The notes under the pieces: generated by a model | What the model was told of the DNA's origin: nothing | The model's input: only the letters and a program-made list of their open reading frames with translations | The model's database searches: none | From: Corynebacterium rouxii | GTDB taxonomy: Bacteria > Actinomycetota > Actinomycetes > Mycobacteriales > Mycobacteriaceae | DNA: 64,000 nt | NCBI RefSeq assembly: GCF_902702935.1 | Contig: NZ_LR738855.1 | Location: forward strand, 1,240,001-1,304,000 | Reading direction: 5' to 3' | Translations under genes and position numbers: made by a program | Shown here: positions 56,353 through 63,288 of the stretch, in pieces | How positions within the stretch are numbered: position 1 is the first letter of the stretch | Layout: every line of letters starts with the position of its first letter

Positions 56353-56970
56353 CTAGTCAAGGAAGGATGAAGATCCGAACCCTCCGGTGCTGCCAGCACC
56401 AAATTCGGAAGCTGCGGTGGGAGCGATATCGCCGAAGTCATCCTCGGCGGTCGCGCCACCCGATAGGGCTTCGCCGTCACGGAGCTTGAGGATGTTGCCG
56501 AGGCCGGCACCGACCCCCTTGTTTCCGTTGGTTGAGTAAGCGAATAACTCGATGGTGACGAGGCCGTAGGCACCGGAGTACACATCGCCTTCCTGGGCTG
56601 GTACTGCCTTGCCTCCGGAAAGCTTGAGCAGTTGTGGCTGTCGGTCGACGTTGGCGTTGGCGTTGATGAAGTAATGGCCCTCGTATACAGGGTCTTCACG
56701 CTCGGTATCACCATCCCGCAGCGGGAGTTTCAAGGCGCCACGTGGAGGGATCTTCCCGCCGAACTTTCCGATGCCCTCTTGGAGAGCATTCTCTACCGCC
56801 TGCTCGATCAGACTCAGGGTCTCGGTGTCAGTTTTCGGGATGAGGATGGACATGCTGTAGGATTCCTTCCCCGAATCTTTGTTGACTCGCGGGGTGTCAA
56901 CGTGGACGTAGGAGAAGCGGACCTCGCCGGTGCGGACGCGACGGGCAGACATCAATTTAGCGTTGGACAT
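56353..56970 (-). CDS. DUF2815 family protein (single-strand-binding-like)
   Basis: The 205-residue protein begins with VRTGEVRFSYVHVDTPRVNKDSGKESYSMSILIPKTD and has YEGHYFINANANVDRQPQLL, both typical of DUF2815. The acidic tail (FGDIAPTAASEFGAG) ends GFGSSSFLD, like the C-terminal tip of single-stranded-DNA-binding proteins. It regularly lies between a family A polymerase and a DUF2800 nuclease in phages, as here. Confidence 0.85.
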   Translation of the reverse strand: MSNAKLMSARRVRTGEVRFSYVHVDTPRVNKDSGKESYSMSILIPKTDTETLSLIEQAVENALQEGIGKFGGKIPPRGALKLPLRDGDTEREDPVYEGHYFINANANVDRQPQLLKLSGGKAVPAQEGDVYSGAYGLVTIELFAYSTNGNKGVGAGLGNILKLRDGEALSGGATAEDDFGDIAPTAASEFGAGSTGGFGSSSFLD

Positions 56971-57100
56971 GATAAAAGGGTTTCCTTTCTAGGAAATACA
57001 GTGATGAATAATTATTTTTGGGGTTTCCAGTGCACCTATTAGGGAGGCTTCCCCACCGTGAACCAGGGCATAAAGTCAGGGATTCTTTCTCGGGCGTTTG

Positions 57101-58648
57101 CTAGGCGACGTCCGCAAAATCATCGGCGGCGCTATGGGAAGCGATTTCAGGGCGGTGATCCTCAACCGGCACCAGCGTCGGCTTGCCTTCCGCTTTATGA
57201 GTGAGATCTCCAAGAACCTCACCAAAGGTGTCTTTGCCCATCAGTTTCTCCATCTTGGTCAAGCTGATGAGCTTCTTGTCATAGATATCTGTGTATCCGG
57301 CGGTCACAGCGGCCTTCGCGACTGCGTCGGGATCCGTGAATTTACGCACCGACCGGCCAGCGACAAGCTTGAAACCCGGCCATACACGCCCCTTCGCTAC
57401 CGCCTGATCAGTGGTAAAACGCTCCACATCCGCGAGCCACGATTTCACCTTCGGAGCCAACCGTAGAATCTCCACGATGTCTTCATCGGATAGTTCGGTG
57501 GCATCCGCGAACTCGAATTTGGCGATGGCGAGGTTCTCTTCGGCGCGTCGTCGGCAGGTTGCTTTTATCTTGCAGAACTGGCACCACTCGCCGGCTTTGA
57601 ACTCTCCCTCACCGGCCGCGGCGAACTTCGCAATGGGTGCTACGGTGTTTTCCGCCCAGTCGAGAAGGTCAGGGACTGACATGGAGAACATGCTGGTATT
57701 GTCTCGTCGCGGCTGGTAAATGACCATTTCGATGATGGTGAAGTCGAAAATGAAGTCGAAGGCCTTCAGCGCCCCGAGCGCGTAGAGTTTCATCTGCGGG
57801 TTGTCCCAGCTATCGACGAGAACACCGGCGCCGTATTTGAAATCGATCACGGTAAGAGTGTCACCGTGGGCGATAAGGCAGTCTCCCGTGCCGAAACCGT
57901 CTGGGACGGTGTCGGAGAAGTCCAGACGTTGCTCTAGGAAGATCAGGGACGAGGGGTCTTCTTCTTGGGCTTGCCTCCACCTAGTCAGCACATAGTCCGC
58001 GTAGGCGTCGGTGTAGTCCTCCATGTCATCGTCGTTGTACTTAGACACGGGGCGCTGTGAGCGCTGGTTGAGGCCCTTTCGGATTTTGTGCTCACCGAGG
58101 GCATGCGCGGCGGTTCCCTCTTCGGCTGCCGTGGAGGTTGACTCCGCGAGGTTCGCCTCTAGGGTGGCGCTCGGCGGGCAATTGAGCCATCGGTGAGCCC
58201 CTGACGCGGACAACACCGCGTGTGCGCGCTCCTCCGGAGCGTCCTGAGGGGATTCCTCCTCCTCGGGTTTTGCTTCTACCCGGCGTGCACTGTGCACGGA
58301 GGCAAGAATGCTATTCTGCTCTTGTCTGGCTTTTTCAGCAGCTTTGGCTGCTGCTTCCGTGTCACCCGCTTCTACAGCGTTTGCGTATTCGGTGGGGGTT
58401 CCGTCCCAGCGGACTCCGAATGAGTGGACGGAGCTGAAGTTGATCCGGGAGGGGGCATCGTCTGCTTCGGCTAGAGGGACGCTCTTTTTGTTTAGGTCAC
58501 CAGTTATTTCCCAAACTCTCCCTTGCCGGTCTTTGACATGGGTGATGTCGTATTCGGCGATGGTGGCTTTGAGGGCCTTGAGTTCTTCTGGCTGTTCGAA
58601 GTCTATGTCTTTTGCATAGATTTTTGGGTCGTAGTTGATGTTTTCCAT
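57101..58648 (-). CDS. DUF2800 family nuclease (Cas4/RecB-like) with extra N-terminal domain
   Basis: The product has 515 residues. The first about 135 are an extra domain with coiled Ala/Glu-rich stretch. The DUF2800 part starts near HAVLSASGAHRWLNCPPSATLEANL, carries VIDFKYGAGV as the PD-(D/E)xK core, and has a Cys cluster CQFCKIKATCRRRAEE of the Cas4/AddB iron-sulphur type. It probably acts as a recombination exonuclease. The start shares one base with the preceding stop (TAATG). Confidence 0.85.
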   Translation of the reverse strand: MENINYDPKIYAKDIDFEQPEELKALKATIAEYDITHVKDRQGRVWEITGDLNKKSVPLAEADDAPSRINFSSVHSFGVRWDGTPTEYANAVEAGDTEAAAKAAEKARQEQNSILASVHSARRVEAKPEEEESPQDAPEERAHAVLSASGAHRWLNCPPSATLEANLAESTSTAAEEGTAAHALGEHKIRKGLNQRSQRPVSKYNDDDMEDYTDAYADYVLTRWRQAQEEDPSSLIFLEQRLDFSDTVPDGFGTGDCLIAHGDTLTVIDFKYGAGVLVDSWDNPQMKLYALGALKAFDFIFDFTIIEMVIYQPRRDNTSMFSMSVPDLLDWAENTVAPIAKFAAAGEGEFKAGEWCQFCKIKATCRRRAEENLAIAKFEFADATELSDEDIVEILRLAPKVKSWLADVERFTTDQAVAKGRVWPGFKLVAGRSVRKFTDPDAVAKAAVTAGYTDIYDKKLISLTKMEKLMGKDTFGEVLGDLTHKAEGKPTLVPVEDHRPEIASHSAADDFADVA

Positions 58649-59028
58649 TAGGCGCGTTCTTTCACTGCGTTGATGAAGTCTGCGATTTTTTCTGCTGGGA
58701 GTTGGGATAGTTTTTCTGCCCCGAATTCCTGCAGGATGCTTTGCACTGTTTGGGAGAATCGCTGCTGTTCCTCGATGGTGGTGAGGCTTCGGGCGATTTT
58801 GGTTACTTCGGATTTGGCGTCGTCGTGGGTGTAAGTTTTTACGGCTACTTGGCTAGCTTCTGGCGCTGGTTCTGGTGTTTTCTCTTCCGGCGCGGTAGAT
58901 TGCTGGTCGCTGATCAGATTCACGAGGTCGGCTTCGAGCATGCCGGCTGCGTGGGCGGCCTCGATGAGCCCTTCGCGGACTTTTTTGAAGGCGAGTCGAG
59001 CGGCGTTGAGGTGGTCGGGATGGCTCAT
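58648..59028 (-). CDS. Phage early protein, uncharacterised
   Basis: The 126-residue helical acidic protein begins MSHPDHLNAARLAFKKVREGLIEAAHAAGM and ends VQSILQEFGAEKLSQLPAEKIADFINAVKE. A Pro/Glu linker (about 45-62) separates two helical halves. Position in front of the DUF2800 gene suggests a recombination accessory role. ATGA overlap with the upstream gene. Confidence 0.7.
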   Translation of the reverse strand: MSHPDHLNAARLAFKKVREGLIEAAHAAGMLEADLVNLISDQQSTAPEEKTPEPAPEASQVAVKTYTHDDAKSEVTKIARSLTTIEEQQRFSQTVQSILQEFGAEKLSQLPAEKIADFINAVKERA

Positions 59029-59207
59029 TTTTGTGCCCTTTCTAGGCTGTGGATGGTGCGATTTTTGATCAGATCGGGTTGGTGTGACGGTGTCTTTTCG
59101 AGGGATTTGAGCAGCCCCGCTACTGCGTCGACGAGGACGGGGCTCAGCGAAATATGGTTATCCGCTAGTAGTGCGATGACGGCGAGGCGTCTTTTCCACG
59201 AAGTCAT
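59025..59207 (-). CDS. Small phage protein, uncharacterised
   Basis: The 60-residue protein is MTSWKRRLAVIALLADNH onward, mostly helical. ATG 59207 shares one base with the previous stop (TGATG), and its stop overlaps the next start (ATGA), so it is translated within a tightly coupled chain. Function unknown. Confidence 0.6.
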   Translation of the reverse strand: MTSWKRRLAVIALLADNHISLSPVLVDAVAGLLKSLEKTPSHQPDLIKNRTIHSLERAQK

Positions 59208-59416
59208 CACACCCACCCAAGGGACGCAACGTCTTCGAATCGGATGTGTTTAATCGCAGCGCCGCGTTGCACCGAAACTGTTTTCTCATTTACCCAACCC
59301 ATGAGTGGGTACAGGCGGCCGTCGGTGTCTGCTAGGTGGGTGACTTTTCGGGATTCCACAGCCTCCTTGATCCGGTTTTTTGTGATCGGTGCATGAATTA
59401 GTGGGCGGTATGTCAT
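59207..59416 (-). CDS. Small phage protein, uncharacterised
   Basis: The 69-residue protein begins MTYRPLIHAPITKNRIKEAVESRKVTHL and continues DTDGRLYPLMGWVNEKTVSV. ATG 59416 has AGGAGA at proper distance and overlaps the preceding stop (ATGA). The longer frame upstream is shadow sequence. A small beta domain is likely. Function unknown. Confidence 0.65.
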   Translation of the reverse strand: MTYRPLIHAPITKNRIKEAVESRKVTHLADTDGRLYPLMGWVNEKTVSVQRGAAIKHIRFEDVASLGWV

Positions 59417-59592
59417 TGGTGGTCTCCTTTGTATAGGCTGTTGGCTTCTCGCCGTATCGTGTCCGCCTGGTCTCTTAGTGCGTCCACTACACCGGCTAGG
59501 TTGGATAGTGCGGGGTCTTCGGCGATGCGGTGGAGCATCCATTCGAGGAAGCGCAGCTGTGTTGCCTGTAGGAAGGCGGTTTCAGTGGTCAC
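59413..59592 (-). CDS. Small phage protein, uncharacterised
   Basis: The 59-residue helical protein starts at GTG 59592: TETAFLQATQLRFLEWMLHR, then LSNLAGVVDALRDQADTIRRE. It overlaps the previous gene by 11 bases and the next by four. It is supported by reading frame, overlap pattern and amphipathic helices only. Confidence 0.6.
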   Translation of the reverse strand: MTTETAFLQATQLRFLEWMLHRIAEDPALSNLAGVVDALRDQADTIRREANSLYKGDHQ

Positions 59593-59788
59593 GGTGCACT
59601 CCTACTCCCTCGATTCGGTGGAATGCGATGAGTCCGCCACTGGTGGCGCGGACTGTGTGCCCGTAGACTTCGCCGGTGATTTCGCGGGCTTTGCCCTCGC
59701 GGGTGACAACCCACAGGGGTTTGTCGGTCTCGGATTTCAGGGTTGTGATTGCGGCGGCAAGCTCGGTTGGGGGTGATCCTGCGCCCAT
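59582..59788 (-). CDS. Small phage protein, uncharacterised (overlapped by another frame)
   Basis: The 68-residue product has a balanced protein-like composition: MGAGSPPTELAAAITTLKSE then KPLWVVTREGKAREITGEVYGHTVRAT and GGLIAFHRIEGV, probably a small beta barrel. ATG 59788 has GAGG close ahead. The gene upstream remains open through the same bases in another frame, so either two genes overlap by 200 bases or a frameshift has split one longer gene. Confidence 0.55.
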   Translation of the reverse strand: MGAGSPPTELAAAITTLKSETDKPLWVVTREGKAREITGEVYGHTVRATSGGLIAFHRIEGVGVHRDH

Positions 59789-60065
59789 AATCCTCGGATG
59801 AGGCTGTAAGGATGATTTCGCTTGCATCAGTGCCACGGGGTGGGAGCTTCGCGTCCGGCGATGGGGTGACGGCACGGTCTTTCACAGGGCGGGGCATATT
59901 GCGCGCATGCGCCTCGACTGCCTGGTGTAGGCACATGATCGACTGTTTTAGGTGCTTGTGGGTGGTGCCGCTGAGTGGTGTTGTGCTGCGGATTTTTTGT
60001 AGGTCATTGATAGTGCGGCGGATTACGCGCATGGCAATTTCCTGCTGCTCTAGGGGGTTTGTCAT
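59589..60065 (-). CDS. Phage protein, C-terminal part doubtful
   Basis: ATG 60065 has GAGGTG ahead and overlaps the previous stop (ATGA). The first about 90 residues are convincing: MTNPLEQQEIAMRVIRRTIN, KHLKQSIMCLHQAVEAHARN and DASEIILTASSEDYG. The remaining about 65 are Arg/Pro/His-rich shadow-like sequence running to a stop at 59589. Real coding may continue in the frame of the 68-residue product after a frameshift near 59790. Confidence 0.5.
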   Translation of the reverse strand: MTNPLEQQEIAMRVIRRTINDLQKIRSTTPLSGTTHKHLKQSIMCLHQAVEAHARNMPRPVKDRAVTPSPDAKLPPRGTDASEIILTASSEDYGRRITPNRACRRNHNPEIRDRQTPVGCHPRGQSPRNHRRSLRAHSPRHQWRTHRIPPNRGSRSAP

Positions 60066-60178
60066 CGCGCACCTCGGTTCACTCCGCTGGCTTCGTTGAG
60101 TAGTTCGTATGGGCTGACGCGGCGGGTGAAGAAGAGTTTGTGCCACCAGCGGCGGCGGTGCTTAGGGCGGTATTTCAT
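60062..60178 (-). CDS. Very small basic phage protein
   Basis: The 38-residue protein reads MKYRPKHRRRWWHKLFFTRR then VSPYELLNEASGVNRGAR. AGGAGA lies eight bases before ATG 60178, and the stop overlaps the next start (ATGA). The basic, tryptophan-containing N-terminus suggests nucleic acid or membrane contact. Too short for family assignment. Confidence 0.55.
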   Translation of the reverse strand: MKYRPKHRRRWWHKLFFTRRVSPYELLNEASGVNRGAR

Positions 60179-60229
60179 GGGTGGATTCTCCTTTGTTTAT
60201 TTACATGGTCTTGTTTTGTCACTGTGACT

Positions 60230-60463
60230 TTATTTTTGGGTATGAGGACCCCCGAGAAGCGCATCAATTTTGCTTCTGATATACACTCGCGGGTTCTCAA
60301 AATTCAGCATCGCCGCCTGGATATCCGGCGGGAGTCTCCCTTCTCGGGCACGCTGCTGAAACGTGGATTTTTTAATACCACACAGGGCCGCGGTTTCTGC
60401 TTCGGTGTAGGTCAGCGGCTTAGCCAGTTCTCCCACCATGGCGGGATGTAGGTTAGACTTCAT
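60230..60463 (-). CDS. HTH (excisionase-like) phage protein
   Basis: The 77-residue protein is MKSNLHPAMVGELAKPLTYT then EAETAALCGIKKSTFQQRAREGRLPPDI, a winged-helix/MerR-like recognition region of the helix_turn_helix_17 type, ending YIRSKIDALLGG. ATG 60463 follows GGAGAT; the frame opens eight codons earlier. It is the first gene of the early minus-strand operon and may regulate it or act in excision. Confidence 0.72.
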   Translation of the reverse strand: MKSNLHPAMVGELAKPLTYTEAETAALCGIKKSTFQQRAREGRLPPDIQAAMLNFENPRVYIRSKIDALLGGPHTQK

Positions 60464-60489
60464 GGTGATCTCCTTTCGAAAGATCAAAT

Positions 60490-60523
60490 GCCCCCGCCGC
60501 CTGGTATCAGCAGACGACGGGGC
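60490..60523. repeat. GC-rich hairpin in the divergent control region
   Basis: GCCCCCGCCGCCTG (60490-60503) pairs with CAGACGACGGGGC (60511-60523) with a few mismatches. It lies in the leader of the early minus-strand operon and just upstream of the plus-strand promoter, so it could act as attenuator or terminator. Confidence 0.5.
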
Positions 60524-60524
60524 T

Positions 60525-60550
60525 TAAATGCTTTTAATAGGTAGTAAAAT
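60525..60550 (+). promoter_or_regulatory. Probable promoter of a leaderless plus-strand gene
   Basis: A -10 box TAAAAT (60545-60550) lies eight bases before ATG 60559, so transcription would begin at or next to the start codon. An AT-rich TTAAAT at about 60524 could serve as the -35 side, with short spacing. No ribosome site is present, as expected for a leaderless mRNA. Confidence 0.5.
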
Positions 60551-60558
60551 TGGTGTTT

Positions 60559-61223
60559 ATGGCAAACCCAGCAGAACTCCTCTATAACCTGTTTTCACAA
60601 TGGGATAATCCTTCTTCAACTCCGTATCACCAACGCGACGACGATGCTTCATTAACAAACCACAGGCTGGCAGTTAAATACCTCGCCGAAATCAACTCAA
60701 TCCTTAAAGCAATGGAAAACGAGAGCAGACGAACAGGAAGCTTTCGCAGAATGTACCCAGAATGGGTAAAGACAGTTTTTGTCTACCCCAACCACTGGGG
60801 AAGCTCTGAATACGGCGGAATCAGTAATCACTCCTTAGACGTCCTCGAAACACTCATCGATTACGCAGACGACTACGTCCAACGAGTCGATCAAGAAAAA
60901 TTCGATGACCTCAAAAAATACCTCGACCGTATTGAAAAAGAACTACTCGATGACAGTTCACTAGCCACGAGTGTTAAAGCGTCAACCCGAGCGCTCATAC
61001 AAAACATACGAACGGTCATAGACCAATATGCTGTACGCGGAGATTTCGAATTCGAACAATGCCTCAATAACCTGCTAGGCAACCTGGCACTCATTACGAT
61101 CCAAAGTCAACGAAAAGATACGTGGGAAAGGTGCTTGATGACTTCGTGTTCCCCTACATCATCGGCAGCCTGCCGAGCGCAGCACTAGTTACAGGCGGGG
61201 TTATCAACGCCATTACTTCTTAG
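60559..61223 (+). pseudogene. Opposite-strand prophage gene, frameshifted near its 3' end
   Basis: From ATG 60559 the frame gives about 190 convincing residues, MANPAELLYNLFSQWDNPSS, then WVKTVFVYPNHWG and a long helical region LETLIDYADDYVQRVDQEKF to LLGNLALITIQSQRKD. After about 61120 the frame turns into shadow sequence and stops at 61188. The next frame carries a plausible end, GKVLDDFVFPYIIGSLPSAA then LVTGGVINAITS and a stop at 61223, with a hydrophobic tail. One base was probably lost near 61120. It is opposite to the surrounding operon and probably expressed in the lysogen. Family not recognised. Confidence 0.65.
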
Positions 61224-61383
61224 ACACACCCGCGTCGATCCCCTTTTCTATGACTTCGTTAATGGCCTGATCAATCACTAGGCCACTTGGCCGACCGTTG
61301 AGAATTTCCTGCCTGATGTTGTGGAGCGTTGCGTTAGTGACCATATATTCGACCATTGAGGCATTTTCTGGGACTAGTGCCAT
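61213..61383 (-). CDS. Small phage protein, uncharacterised
   Basis: The 56-residue protein is MALVPENASMVEYMVTNATL then HNIRQEILNGRPSGLVIDQAINEVIEKGI. AAAGGA precedes ATG 61383. Its end overlaps the end of the opposite-strand frameshifted gene. Helical; function unknown. Confidence 0.6.
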   Translation of the reverse strand: MALVPENASMVEYMVTNATLHNIRQEILNGRPSGLVIDQAINEVIEKGIDAGVSKK

Positions 61384-61831
61384 ATCAGTGTCCTTTCCAA
61401 GGTAGTTAGCGGGGTGGGGTGCAGGCGTAGCTCTGGCACTGGGAGGTGGCCGGTCATGGCAGGCCTTTGGCTGGTTAAAATGGCGGTTAAAAACCAGTTT
61501 TCACACCCCGAGTATTCCACCGAGGTCGTGAACCTCGTAAACCGCCTACAGGGCGGGTGGAACAGGATTTGTATATGCGCCGGCCGTTACCTCAGCATTG
61601 GGCGCTACCCCATTGCTGGTTCCTACGCCACCCACCGCAGCTACCGCTTTGCGTGGTGCTTAAGACAGCTATTTGGGTGTAAGTATCACCGGCGCGTTTC
61701 ACTGTTGAGTTTTCAAATATCGCACTCCACCTCACGCTTACGCGCTTCCCCACGTGCAAGTACGGGGTGGAGCTAGTGCCCTCCCGTGGGCTCGAACCAC
61801 GGCGCCTGCCGGTAGGGCGTTTTACAAGTTT
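61384..61831. other. Stretch without a supported gene
   Basis: About 450 bases lie between two small minus-strand genes. A plus-strand frame (61414-61776, possible starts at 61456 and 61480) has Arg/Cys/Tyr-rich sequence that does not look convincing, and no ribosome site. A tRNA-like minihelix lies at 61778-61818. Confidence 0.45.
61778..61818 (-). ncRNA. tRNA-like minihelix (acceptor plus T arm only)
   Basis: On the minus strand GCCCT (61818-61814) pairs with AGGGC (61782-61778), and a T arm CGTGG-TTCGAGC-CCACG is perfect. There is no room for D or anticodon arms. It may be a tRNA remnant or an att-related fragment. Confidence 0.35.
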
Positions 61832-62119
61832 TTAGGCGGCTTCCTGTAGGAAGTCAGGTACTTCAAGATCATCGTCGTCGTCTGGGTCGCAGAGGATGCG
61901 GAGTTCTTCTGTTGGGCGTTTTATTCCCATTTCGTCGTAGATGTCTTGGATGTCGGATTCGACGGCTGCGAGGTCATCGTCCATGACGTTGTTGCAGGCG
62001 AAAAGTGTCATTACTTGTTCGGAGAGTCGGCCTGCGATGGTGACGAGCCAGATGGTGACTGCGGAGAGGGCGACGAGGAGAGTGAAGATTGCGGCCATGG
62101 TTGCTGCTGGGATAAACAT
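61832..62119 (-). CDS. Small phage membrane protein
   Basis: The product has about 95 residues. One strong membrane helix follows the start (MFIPAATMAAIFTLLVALSA onward, residues 3-28). The C-terminal part is acidic (DDDLAAVESDIQDIYDEMGI, DPDDDDDLEVPDF). ATG 62119 is used; the frame opens further up to 62173 inside the excisionase-like gene. Possible roles are superinfection exclusion or membrane anchoring of a phage complex, but nothing specific is visible. Confidence 0.62.
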   Translation of the reverse strand: MFIPAATMAAIFTLLVALSAVTIWLVTIAGRLSEQVMTLFACNNVMDDDLAAVESDIQDIYDEMGIKRPTEELRILCDPDDDDDLEVPDFLQEAA

Positions 62120-62138
62120 TTGCGGTGGTGCTTTCTTG

Positions 62139-62330
62139 TTATTTGACGGTGTTTTTCTTGGCGTACTCATCAATCGACGAGCGCTTCACACGGAGATTCC
62201 TAGGTGAGAAGAACGTGGCTTCGAGCTTCTTTTCATCGACGAGGGCGCGGATCGTGCGCTCCCCTACCTGCGTGTACTGCGAGGCCTGTTCAATGGTGAG
62301 CCATTCTGGGGTCAGGGGTGGCGTGTTCAT
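62139..62330 (-). CDS. Excisionase-family DNA-binding protein
   Basis: The 63-residue protein has the winged HTH_17 pattern: WLTIEQASQYTQVGERTIRA then LVDEKKLEATFF and LRVKRSSIDEYAKKN. This is the standard excisionase/MerR-like fold for bending att DNA or regulating early genes. ATG 62330 overlaps the previous stop (ATGA). Confidence 0.8.
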   Translation of the reverse strand: MNTPPLTPEWLTIEQASQYTQVGERTIRALVDEKKLEATFFSPRNLRVKRSSIDEYAKKNTVK

Positions 62331-62497
62331 GCTTGTGCCTCTTGTTCGTAGAGGTCGTCGAGTTCTAGGCCGAGGTTGTTTGCTTCTAATAGGAATGCTT
62401 TGGCCTGTTCGCGGTCGAATGTGAAGGTGTTTGCGATGAGGATTTCTAGTTCGTCGAGGCGGTTGAGGATTTCACTGATTCGTTTTTGTGGGTTCAT
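62327..62497 (-). CDS. Small helical phage protein
   Basis: The 56-residue protein is MNPQKRISEILNRLDELEIL then IANTFTFDREQAKAFLLEANNLGLELDDLYE, fully helical. It starts at ATG 62497 with an AGGAG-like sequence (AAGGAG) ahead and overlaps the excisionase-like start by four bases. Function unknown. Confidence 0.6.
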   Translation of the reverse strand: MNPQKRISEILNRLDELEILIANTFTFDREQAKAFLLEANNLGLELDDLYEQEAQA

Positions 62498-62526
62498 CGT
62501 GTATGCTCCTTGATGGATTGTTTTGT

Positions 62527-62551
62527 TTAGCCCCGCTGCAGCGGGGCTTTT
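62527..62551 (+). terminator. Plus-strand terminator
   Basis: A perfect palindrome AGCCCCGCTGCAGCGGGGCT (62527-62546) is followed by TTTTT on the plus strand. It lies upstream of the early minus-strand genes and would stop plus-strand transcription entering from the left. Confidence 0.65.
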
Positions 62552-62632
62552 TTATGCCGCTTTAGCTCTTGCCGAGGGGCTTTGTGTGCTTCACTTATTC
62601 AGGGGACACATCCCCGGAAAGTGAGGTGAAGA

Positions 62633-62863
62633 ATGATGAAGTACAAGTTGGTTATTGCCGGTAAGGAATATGTCCTTTCCGAGACCGATCGGAATATTGG
62701 CGTGATTCAGCAAATCCATTCCGGGCAGTTTCCAGGGCTATGCACCGTGGATTCGGTTCGAGGACCCATCGCAGTAAATCTGTCGGAGTACGTAACCTTT
62801 GTGGTTGAGGGTGACGAGTTCCGTGGGGACGTTGGGAAACCAAGAGCCGTGTTCATGAGCTAA
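62633..62863 (+). CDS. Small plus-strand prophage protein
   Basis: The 76-residue protein is MMKYKLVIAGKEYVLSETDR then NIGVIQQIHSGQFPGLCTVDSV and YVTFVVEGDEFRG, a likely small beta-rich domain. GAGGTG lies before the ATG ATG start. It is one of two plus-strand genes in an otherwise minus-strand region and converges on the next small gene, sharing four bases at the ends. It could be expressed in the lysogen. Family not recognised. Confidence 0.6.
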   Translation: MMKYKLVIAGKEYVLSETDRNIGVIQQIHSGQFPGLCTVDSVRGPIAVNLSEYVTFVVEGDEFRGDVGKPRAVFMS

Positions 62864-63036
62864 GTCCCTAGGCCTGCTATGGTGTTGGCGGTGTCCAGGG
62901 CTTTTATGACGGCCTGGACATCGTCATTATCGAGTTGAGTATTGCCGTCGAGGTGGACTGTTACGTGTCCGCGCTCGGCTAAGATCTTTAAGCCTCTGAT
63001 GGAGGCCTGGAATGGATCATGGATTCCGTTAGTCAT
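62860..63036 (-). CDS. Small phage protein, uncharacterised
   Basis: The 58-residue protein is MTNGIHDPFQASIRGLKILA then ERGHVTVHLDGNTQLDNDDVQAVIKALDTA. GGACAC-type leader precedes ATG 63036 with AAGGACA as ribosome site. Mixed alpha/beta; function unknown. Confidence 0.6.
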   Translation of the reverse strand: MTNGIHDPFQASIRGLKILAERGHVTVHLDGNTQLDNDDVQAVIKALDTANTIAGLGT

Positions 63037-63060
63037 TGTGTGTCCTTGTCGAGGTAGTTG

Positions 63061-63225
63061 CTAGTCGTCTTGGGTGGCCGCTTGGTTGCCCAAGGCACAT
63101 TCCATGAGGGCTTTAGTGGTATCTGGCAGAATTTCGTATTCGATATGTATCCCCTCCGGAGCCCCATCAACGTCCAGGTTGATGCCGGTGCTCGTTGGGT
63201 TGATGTTCAATTTGGCGATTTTCAT
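63061..63225 (-). CDS. Small phage protein, uncharacterised
   Basis: The 54-residue protein begins MKIAKLNINPTSTGINLDVD then GAPEGIHIEYEILPDTTKALMECAL. ATG 63225 follows AAAGGGATAG. Probably a small beta domain with one helix. Function unknown. Confidence 0.58.
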   Translation of the reverse strand: MKIAKLNINPTSTGINLDVDGAPEGIHIEYEILPDTTKALMECALGNQAATQDD

Positions 63226-63288
63226 ATCTATCCCTTTCTTGTCCCAGCTAGGGGCTTTTCTTATGCGGCGACCTGATTGGGGTCTCCT

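Noticed and set aside
61414..61776. 120-codon plus-strand frame as a gene
   Set aside because: No ribosome site, Arg/Cys-rich composition and no recognisable domain; kept only as an unexplained stretch.
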